Positions 15,339 to 19,564 of a stretch of 25,568 bases of DNA are shown here, one piece after another. How positions within the stretch are numbered: the first letter of the stretch is position 1; each line of letters starts with the position of its first letter. The position numbers and the translations under genes were made by a program. The stretch covers positions 1 to 25,568 of IMG/VR virus record IMGVR_UViG_3300028596_000057; one strand, 5' to 3'. This DNA comes from a virus. The notes beneath the pieces are model-generated. The model saw nothing but the letters and a program-made list of their open reading frames with translations, did not search any database and had not been told where the DNA came from.

Positions 15339-15811
15339 CAGGCGTCTTCCCAGCCGCGGGCCACGTCGTAGGCGCGGGACAGCGCGGACGCCAGCGGCAG
15401 GCGCTGCGCCTCCGGCAGGCGGGTGGAGACGGTCTCCTTCCGATCCGCGCCGTGGTCCTCGGTGACCTCGATGACCACTCCGTTGGCGTCCGGGACCACG
15501 ATGAGAACTCCGGCGATCAGGTTCGCGTCCCACCACGTGGCCTGCTCGGTGAGCGCGCCGATCAGGGCGGGCAGGCTGCTGGTGGCCACGCCGACCTCGG
15601 CGACCCCGCGACTGTCCGGCCCGGTGATGCCGAACTCGTACAGGCCGGTGGCGTCCGGGCGGGTGAGGCGGATGAGGACCTCGGCGTAGCCGGCGTCTTC
15701 GCGGAGTCCGGCGGGGATGACGCGGAGGGTGATCCCGTCGGGGGTGGCGTAGTCCCAGGGCTGCGGGGTGAGTTCGGCGGTGACGATGGTGAGGGCGTCG
15801 CGGAAGTCCAC
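15338..15811 (-). CDS. Unknown protein of 157 residues
   Basis: GTG 15811 with AAGGAG before it; the longer open frame upstream is the shadow of the next gene. VDFRDALTIVTAELTPQPWDYATPDGITLRVIPAGLREDAGYAEVLIRLT is followed by VGVATSSLPALIGALTEQATWWDANLIAGVLIVVP and a polar end. Alternating strands and no membrane span suggest a soluble alpha/beta protein. Proteins like this occur in Streptomyces phages and prophages with no assigned role. Confidence 0.65.
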   Translation of the reverse strand: MDFRDALTIVTAELTPQPWDYATPDGITLRVIPAGLREDAGYAEVLIRLTRPDATGLYEFGITGPDSRGVAEVGVATSSLPALIGALTEQATWWDANLIAGVLIVVPDANGVVIEVTEDHGADRKETVSTRLPEAQRLPLASALSRAYDVARGWEDA

Positions 15812-15831
15812 GGGTGGCTCCTTCGGTTCGG

Positions 15832-15846
15832 GTCTGACGGTCAGAC
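15832..15846. promoter_or_regulatory. Near-perfect palindrome GTCTGAC-G-GTCAGAC
   Basis: A 15-nt perfect inverted repeat with a single central base, overlapping the stop of the small Cys-rich gene (TGA 15843-15841) and 20 nt before the next start. The one-base centre makes a hairpin unlikely, so a protein-binding site is the better reading. Confidence 0.45.
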
Positions 15847-15996
15847 GAGGCGGGTGTCGCGCTTCCAGGCGTTGCGTTCGCTGCGCTTCACCCGCCGACG
15901 GGCGGTCTTGCGCTGCCGCCCGGGCGGCTGCCCGCAGCAGTGACAGTCGCGACCTCCGGGGCCGTCCGGGCAACGCCGGCCGATCATGCGGGGCAT
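15841..15996 (-). CDS. Small basic Cys-rich protein, 51 residues
   Basis: ATG 15996 with AAGGAG upstream. MPRMIGRRCPDGPGGRDCHCCG has C-x8-C-x-CC spacing fit to hold zinc, followed by a strongly basic helix (RQRKTARRRVKRSERNAWKRDTR). Likely to bind nucleic acid. Short 'RDCHCCG' proteins recur in Streptomyces phages, with no known role. In the same short operon as its neighbours. Confidence 0.65.
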   Translation of the reverse strand: MPRMIGRRCPDGPGGRDCHCCGQPPGRQRKTARRRVKRSERNAWKRDTRLV

Positions 15997-16006
15997 CGGG
16001 TTCTCC

Positions 16007-16129
16007 TTACGGTGCGGTGACGGTGACGGCGGGCTGCGGGGTTACTGCGTGCACGTTGTGCGGGGCGAGGACGCACCACGCGAACAGCAGCGACAGGAGC
16101 AGGCAGAGGCCGGAGGTTTGGGGTTTCAT
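16007..16129 (-). CDS. Small exported or membrane peptide, 40 residues
   Basis: ATG 16129 (AAGGACC upstream); TAA 16009-16007 lies over the ribosome site of the next gene. MKPQTSGLCLLLSLLFAWCVLAPHNVHA is a short signal-peptide-like segment, followed by VTPQPAVTVTAP. Could be secreted or membrane-anchored. No family recognised. The tight spacing supports a real gene. Confidence 0.5.
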   Translation of the reverse strand: MKPQTSGLCLLLSLLFAWCVLAPHNVHAVTPQPAVTVTAP

Positions 16130-16155
16130 CGCGGGTCCTTACGCGGCGAGTTGGA

Positions 16156-16710
16156 TCACGAACGCTGTTGCTTGCGGCGGTAATAGGCCCGGTAGGCAGC
16201 GTTGTTGCAGATGCGGCACACCCTGTGCGTAGGTGTCCGCTGGTACGTGTTCTCAGGCGTGAACTCGTGGCCGTTGTCGCAGTGGGTCTTCTGGGCGTTC
16301 TTGGCACTGAAGCTGACACCCCGCAGGGTGTTGGTGCGCTGCGCCACGGCTTCCAGATGGGCCGGGTTAACGCAGTTCCGCACTCGACATAGGTGATCTA
16401 TGTGGAGCCCGGCCGGAATGGGGCCGACAAAGGCTTCGTAGGCGAGCCTATGAGCGGCGCGCGTCTTCCCGTCTGCGTCCACCATGCCGCCGTACCCGCT
16501 CGGGGTGCAGTAGCCCTGGAAGAGCCAGCAGCCCGACGGGGCCTTTTTGACCTTGTCGAGGAGTCGATCCTTCACGGACCGGGCCGGACTGTGGCCGATG
16601 CGGCAGATTTCCCCCGCCTCAAGGGCGGCCTTGTAGCAGCGCTTGCACCGGTTCTGGGCGTGGACCGGGCTCTTGCCGCAGAAGGAGCAGGCGGGCTTCG
16701 GCTTCTTCAC
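16156..16710 (-). CDS. HNH homing-type endonuclease with zinc fingers
   Basis: 184 residues from GTG 16710 with AGGAG upstream. N-terminal zinc-binding part CSFCGKSPVHAQNRCKRCYKAALEAGEICRIGH; central HNH core with RAAHRLAYEAFVGPIPAGLHIDHLCRVRNCVNPAHLEAVAQRTN (catalytic H-I-D-H, then C..N...H), of the family in which the H-N-H residues and two Cys coordinate metal; C-terminal second zinc part with THCDNGHEFTPENTYQRTPTHRVCRICNN. Such enzymes nick or cut DNA, either as homing elements or as partners of terminase in DNA packaging. It is a free-standing gene between two small genes and not inside any other gene. Confidence 0.92.
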   Translation of the reverse strand: MKKPKPACSFCGKSPVHAQNRCKRCYKAALEAGEICRIGHSPARSVKDRLLDKVKKAPSGCWLFQGYCTPSGYGGMVDADGKTRAAHRLAYEAFVGPIPAGLHIDHLCRVRNCVNPAHLEAVAQRTNTLRGVSFSAKNAQKTHCDNGHEFTPENTYQRTPTHRVCRICNNAAYRAYYRRKQQRS

Positions 16711-16729
16711 TGATGAATCTCCTGGGTGT

Positions 16730-17068
16730 TCACGCAGCCAGCGCGAGCCGCGCGGCCACGATCTTGTAGGCGGGCTTCCTCGGCTTGTAGCTGAGGGCGA
16801 TGACCGCGACCTGCTGGGGCGTGTACCGCAGGCAGTCCCGCATCCGACGCCCGGCATGGCTGCGGCCGGCGGTGCCGACGATGGCGAGCTTGGCGGCGAC
16901 CTTGCGGAGGGTGCCGACCATGCTGGCCGCGTCGCAGTGGCTGAGCCCCTGCGCCATGGCGTGACTCGCGAGGGTGCCGGTTCCGCGTCGGGCGATGCGG
17001 GCGGCGGCGCGGGTGGCGATGCTGCGGGCCTTGACGGTGGCACGGCGGCTGCGGTTCGAGGCGATCAT
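16730..17068 (-). CDS. Unknown basic protein, 112 residues
   Basis: ATG 17068 preceded by AAGGGGGAC. The first third is Arg/Ala-rich (RSRRATVKARSIATRAAARIARRG); the rest is helical (AQGLSHCDAASMVGTLRKVAAKLAIVGTAGRSHAGRRMRDCLRYTPQQVAVIALSYKPRKPAYKIVAARLALAA). No catalytic motif or membrane span. The 'RYTP.Q.A.IA..YKPRKP.YK' end looks like a recurring Streptomyces mobile-element protein of unknown role. It is the first minus-strand gene after the control region 17111-17230 and probably leads the HNH-containing operon. Confidence 0.65.
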   Translation of the reverse strand: MIASNRSRRATVKARSIATRAAARIARRGTGTLASHAMAQGLSHCDAASMVGTLRKVAAKLAIVGTAGRSHAGRRMRDCLRYTPQQVAVIALSYKPRKPAYKIVAARLALAA

Positions 17069-17110
17069 CTGCGGGTCCCCCTTGGTGCTTGCCGGGGAGG
17101 TTCCCCCGAC

Positions 17111-17230
17111 TTCCTTACGAACCTTACAGTTCAGACCCAGAGGTTCGCAAGGTTCTCGCAGACCTTACAGACAAGGATCTTCGTAAGGTTGCCGCCTCGC
17201 GTTCCTTACAGACCTGACGCGCCTTACACT
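17111..17230. promoter_or_regulatory. Repeat-rich divergent control region (CCTTAC operators)
   Basis: CCTTAC occurs at 17113-17118, 17122-17127, 17163-17168, 17204-17209 and 17222-17227 and, inverted (GTAAGG), at 17183-17188, with near-copies GCAAGG (17147-17152) and ACAAGG (17171-17176). The copies at 17122, 17163 and 17204 are each 41 bp apart and continue as CAG. The pair 17183/17204 forms an inverted repeat. This is the only region of its kind in the window and lies between the divergent genes 17068 and 17237, so repeated binding by a regulator is the simplest reading. Confidence 0.72.
17121..17150 (-). promoter_or_regulatory. Candidate minus-strand promoter for the HNH operon
   Basis: On the minus strand TTGCGA (17150-17145), an 18-nt spacer and TAAGGT (17126-17121), a TAnnnT-type -10. 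The -10 lies inside the CCTTAC repeat at 17122. Transcription would start near 17114 and lead into the gene starting at 17068. Confidence 0.45.
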
Positions 17231-17237
17231 CCTCACA
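17202..17237 (+). promoter_or_regulatory. Candidate leaderless promoter of the Phd-like gene
   Basis: TACACT (17225-17230) is a good -10 (TAnnnT), 6 nt before the ATG at 17237, so transcription would begin at or next to the start codon; no ribosome site is present upstream. The -35 position (about 17202-17207, TTCCTT) is weak and lies in the CCTTAC repeat at 17204, consistent with regulation there. Confidence 0.5.
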
Positions 17238-17461
17238 TGAAGAAGCCGCAGAGCGTCCCCGTCGAGCAAGCACGTAAGGAGTTCGCCGACCTCCTGGACG
17301 GCAGCCAGCACAAAGGCGAGTTCGCCGAAATCACGCGCCGCGGCAAGTCAGCCGGCGTACTTGTTCCGCCCGACTGGTACGAGTCGGCGGTCGCCGCCCT
17401 CGGCGAGGTCAGGGAGCTGCGTCGCGAAAACGCCGAGCTGAAGCAGGCCGCCGCCAACTAG
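17237..17461 (+). CDS. Phd/YefM-like antitoxin-type DNA-binding protein
   Basis: 74 residues from ATG 17237. The frame is open far upstream, but the product only looks like a protein from here: MKKPQSVPVEQARKEFADLLDGSQHKGEFAEITRRGKSAGVLVPPDWYESA, the Phd/YefM pattern (strand, helix with AR..F..LL, ITRRGK.AGVLV strands, then helix), ending in a coiled coil (LGEVRELRRENAELKQAAAN). Such proteins are antitoxins that dimerise on their own promoter. No Doc, RelE/ParE or VapC-like toxin follows: the next gene is an unrelated 60-residue protein. It may thus be a lone regulator that binds the CCTTAC repeats upstream. Confidence 0.78.
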   Translation: MKKPQSVPVEQARKEFADLLDGSQHKGEFAEITRRGKSAGVLVPPDWYESAVAALGEVRELRRENAELKQAAAN

Positions 17462-17515
17462 CCCGCTTCCCGCATTCCGCCCCGTCTCCCCCACCACCCC
17501 GGGCACACTGCGGGT

Positions 17516-17698
17516 ATGGCGATCCGGGTGGGTGTGCAGGCTGACAGCGAGGACGAGTGCGCGGAGGGTTTGGCGCAGCTGGTCGACGCCGGGTTCGTGC
17601 CTGTGATGCTGCCCCGGCTGCTGACCGACAACCGGTGGATGGCCCGCGCCGTACCCGCCCGCACAACGAAGGCCCCGGCCGCGGAACCCACTGCATGA
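17516..17698 (+). CDS. Unknown small protein, 60 residues
   Basis: ATG 17516, 54 nt after the Phd-like gene; there is no clear ribosome site. CACACT lies 6 nt before the ATG, the same spacing as at 17237. Product MAIRVGVQADSEDECAEGLAQLVDAGFVPVMLP followed by LLTDNRWMARAVPAR: a strand-helix-strand fold with EDECAEGLAQLV as helix, similar to small Streptomyces element proteins of unknown role. It ends just before a strong hairpin. It is in the place of a toxin but does not look like one. Confidence 0.6.
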   Translation: MAIRVGVQADSEDECAEGLAQLVDAGFVPVMLPRLLTDNRWMARAVPARTTKAPAAEPTA

Positions 17699-17701
17699 CG
17701 A

Positions 17702-17734
17702 AGGGCCCGCCCCCGATATCCGGGAGCGGGCCCT
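17702..17734. terminator. Bidirectional terminator between convergent genes
   Basis: AGGGCCCGC (17702-17710) and GCGGGCCCT (17726-17734) form a perfect 9-bp stem; the loop (CCCCGATATCCGGGA) can pair further. It lies 4 nt after the plus-strand stop at 17698 and 13 nt from the minus-strand stop at 17747. The arm is the same 9-mer as in the terminator at 14712. Confidence 0.85.
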
Positions 17735-17746
17735 CGCTGCAATCCA

Positions 17747-18106
17747 TCAGCCGATACTGCCGTCGATCGTTCCGTTGTCGTAGTAGTCGAGCAGGTCCCG
17801 ATCCTTCTTGCGCATGCCGTCGATCACGCTGGCGATGACGAGTGCGTCATAGTCGTCCTTCTTTACGTCGTTGCAGGCGGACGGCTTGCCCTTCCCGCCC
17901 GCCTTCGACTGGGCGGCGAGCGCCTTCTGGCAGCCCTTCACGATGTCGTCGTAGGACGGCCGGCTGATCCAGTAGACGGTCCCGCCGATAGCGAGGGCGA
18001 TCGCTACGACGGCGACAATGATCAGCGGGAGGCGTCTCTTCGCCGCGGGCTTCGGTGCGTGCGCGGGCATGGGCGGGGTGTCGGGCAGCGGCGGCAGGTT
18101 CGTCAT
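17747..18106 (-). CDS. Single-pass membrane protein, 119 residues
   Basis: ATG 18106 with GGGGGGA upstream; the longer frame upstream is not protein-like. A Pro-rich cytoplasmic head (MTNLPPLPDTPPMPAHAPKPAAKRR) is followed by one membrane span (LPLIIVAVVAIALAIGGTVYW) and an outside domain with two Cys (IVKGCQKALAAQSKAGGKGKPSACNDVKKDDYDALVIASVIDGM) that could form a disulfide. The head-TM-domain layout is frequent among Streptomyces proteins. Function unknown; it lies at the junction of accessory and transfer-like zones. Confidence 0.7.
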   Translation of the reverse strand: MTNLPPLPDTPPMPAHAPKPAAKRRLPLIIVAVVAIALAIGGTVYWISRPSYDDIVKGCQKALAAQSKAGGKGKPSACNDVKKDDYDALVIASVIDGMRKKDRDLLDYYDNGTIDGSIG

Positions 18107-18198
18107 GGTCCCCCCAGGGATGTGTGGAGTCGGCAGGCTATCGGCGGTTGATGCTGGTGGGCGGCGGGATGGCGGATGTTCCACCGGTTCGAGCAGGA

Positions 18199-18226
18199 CG
18201 CCCCCGACCGGATGCGGCCGGGGGCG
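18199..18226. terminator. GC hairpin after the 73-residue gene
   Basis: CGCCCCCG (18199-18206) and CGGGGGCG (18219-18226) pair perfectly over a 12-nt loop, 15 nt beyond the minus-strand stop at 18242. The rest of the gap 18107-18241 shows nothing else I can name. Confidence 0.65.
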
Positions 18227-18241
18227 CGATGGTGCGGTGGG

Positions 18242-18463
18242 TCAGATGTCCTTGGCGAGGCGCTTGAGCCCCTTGGGCAGCTTCTTCCCAGCGTCGATGA
18301 CGGCCTGGTTGAGGCGCAGATACTCGTCGGTCTCGTGGAAGATTCCGGCGGCCGATTCGCGGGCGGCGTTGGCGTACAGGTCGGCTTGGGCGCGCCTGAA
18401 AGCGGCGAGGAGCTCGTTCTCCTCGGCGTCGACGCGGAGCTGTTCGGCGGTGGGCTTGGGCAT
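18242..18463 (-). CDS. Small helical protein, paralogue of the gene at 24905
   Basis: 73 residues from ATG 18463 with AGGAGGAG upstream. Rich in Ala/Glu/Leu helices: AEENELLAAFRRAQADLYANAARESAAGIFHETDEYLRLNQAVIDAGKKLPKGLKRLAKDI. The central AAGI..ET.EYLRLN.A matches AAGIREETPEYLRLNAA in the 61-residue product encoded at 24905-25090, so the two are paralogues or share a module. No known domain. They lie on either side of the transfer genes. Confidence 0.65.
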   Translation of the reverse strand: MPKPTAEQLRVDAEENELLAAFRRAQADLYANAARESAAGIFHETDEYLRLNQAVIDAGKKLPKGLKRLAKDI

Positions 18464-18475
18464 GACGGTCTCCTC

Positions 18476-18964
18476 CTACTGCTGGTTGTTAGTTTTGGCC
18501 CACACGCCGCGGGTGCTGCTGTGGACGTTGCGCTGGTCCTGGTAGACGGGCCCGTTGTAGTGGTTGTGGATCTCATCCGGGGCGGTTTCCTTGGCGCGCT
18601 TGACGAGGCGGCTGAGGGCGAGGATGAGCGTGGTGGGGGCGGCGCAGATCACGGCGATGACCATGGGGTCGGCGTGCCCGGATGCCCAGAGAACGAGGCT
18701 GGCCGCAGCTCCGATGGGCAGGGAGGCGAGACCGCCGGACAGCATCAACGCGCTGACGTCGGTGGCCTTCTGGGACATCGGCGGCCGTCCGGGCTGCGCG
18801 ACGGGCGGGGCGGTGCCCACCATGGGGACGGGTGCGTCGTCGCGGTACGAGGTCGGCGTGCGCATCGCATCCTCTACGGCGGCGAGCAACTGGCGGGCCT
18901 GGTCGTCGAGGTGGGCCTGCCCGGCCGCGGGGGCGACGGGCTTCGGCTCGGGCAGGACGGTCAT
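18476..18964 (-). CDS. Spd-like plasmid spread membrane protein
   Basis: 162 residues from ATG 18964 with AAGGAGACC upstream. A polar N-terminal half (residues 1-65, with VPMVGTAPPVAQPGRPPMSQKATDVSALML) is followed by two membrane spans (LSGGLASLPIGAAASLVLWASG and PMVIAVICAAPTTLILALSRLV) and a polar end, HNHYNGPVYQDQRNVHSSTRGVWAKTNNQQ. The 'NHY.GPV.QDQR.V.S.TRGVWAKTNNQ' end recurs in Streptomyces plasmid and integrative-element proteins named Spd, which affect intramycelial spread and pock size. The assignment is from pattern memory; the exact subfamily is not certain. Confidence 0.75.
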   Translation of the reverse strand: MTVLPEPKPVAPAAGQAHLDDQARQLLAAVEDAMRTPTSYRDDAPVPMVGTAPPVAQPGRPPMSQKATDVSALMLSGGLASLPIGAAASLVLWASGHADPMVIAVICAAPTTLILALSRLVKRAKETAPDEIHNHYNGPVYQDQRNVHSSTRGVWAKTNNQQ

Positions 18965-18984
18965 AGGGGCGGGTCTCCTTCGGG

Positions 18985-19326
18985 TCAGAGGTACTTGCGG
19001 GCGGCTCGGTCGGCGCGGCGCTGCTTGTCCTTGGCGTCGTTGTGGGCTCGGCGGGCGGCGGACTTCTCGGAGCCGCTGGCCGCGCGCAGGGCGGCTTTGG
19101 CGCGGGCGACTTCGTCCTCGGCGGCCTCAAGCTGCCCGAAGGCGGCGCCCGCCTCACGCTGGTAGCGGGTGGCGGCCCGGTCTTCGATGCGGTCGAGCGC
19201 GTTGTCGATGCGCGCGTCCACCGCGTGCTCGCTGCCGCGCTGGACTGCCTGCCGGCCGCCCTTGATGGCGAGCCGGGCGATCTGGAAGCGCTCGCTGGCG
19301 GTGTAGATACGGCCGTCGTTGGCCAT
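18985..19326 (-). CDS. Coiled-coil protein beside the translocase gene, 113 residues
   Basis: ATG 19326 (GGGACTTCCGACC upstream, weak GGGA site). Highly charged helix throughout: RFQIARLAIKGGRQAVQRGSEHAVDARIDNALDRIEDRAATRYQREAGAAFGQLEAAEDEVARAKAALRAASG, ending in a basic stretch (KDKQRRADRAARKYL). No membrane span. Proteins like this recur next to traB/spd genes in Streptomyces elements. Could be a partner of the Spd or TraB proteins; function unknown. It is separated from the translocase gene by the 238-nt repeat-containing gap. Confidence 0.62.
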   Translation of the reverse strand: MANDGRIYTASERFQIARLAIKGGRQAVQRGSEHAVDARIDNALDRIEDRAATRYQREAGAAFGQLEAAEDEVARAKAALRAASGSEKSAARRAHNDAKDKQRRADRAARKYL

Positions 19327-19487
19327 GGTCGGAAGTCCCTTCGTTGGGCGCCTGCGCGGGGTGCTCAGGCGGGGGGTTGGGGCGGTTTTCGGAGTCTCCT
19401 ATGGACGGTTATGCGGTGCTTTGCGGGCTGTTTGACGGATGTTCGTCGGGCCTTGAGGCTGCGCGCGGTGAGCAGCCTCCTGCTGCC

Positions 19488-19551
19488 GCATGCAGCCGAC
19501 ATGCACCCTCTGGCCTGGGCTTACGTGCGGGCATGCACCCCGCACGCACCC
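19488..19551. repeat. Cluster of GCATGCACCC-type repeats, candidate clt-like transfer site
   Basis: The gap 19327-19564 (no gene) contains four imperfect direct copies of a 10-mer: GCATGCAGCC (19488-19497), ACATGCACCC (19499-19508), GCATGCACCC (19531-19540) and GCACGCACCC (19542-19551). Copies 1-2 and 3-4 are each 11 bp apart and copies 2-3 are 32 bp apart, close to whole helical turns. It lies right beyond the 3' end of the TraB-like gene, where Streptomyces plasmids such as pSVH1 carry the clt site with repeated TraB-recognition octamers. The rest of the gap (19327-19480) shows only a Gly/Cys-free reading frame shadow and no clear signal. Confidence 0.55.
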
Positions 19552-19564
19552 ACCAAAGCGGGGT

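Noticed and set aside
16711-17043. N-terminal extension of the HNH frame
   Set aside because: Low-complexity Pro/Ser/Arg shadow of the gene at 16730-17068; GTG 16710 has a good AGGAG site.
17111-17230. CRISPR array or plasmid iterons
   Set aside because: Repeats are only 6-9 bp, partly inverted and unevenly spaced, with no Rep gene nearby; operators fit better.
16643-17236. Upstream extension of the Phd-like frame
   Set aside because: It would run antisense through the HNH and 112-residue genes and through the repeat-rich control region; the family start MKKPQSVPVEQARKEF is at 17237.
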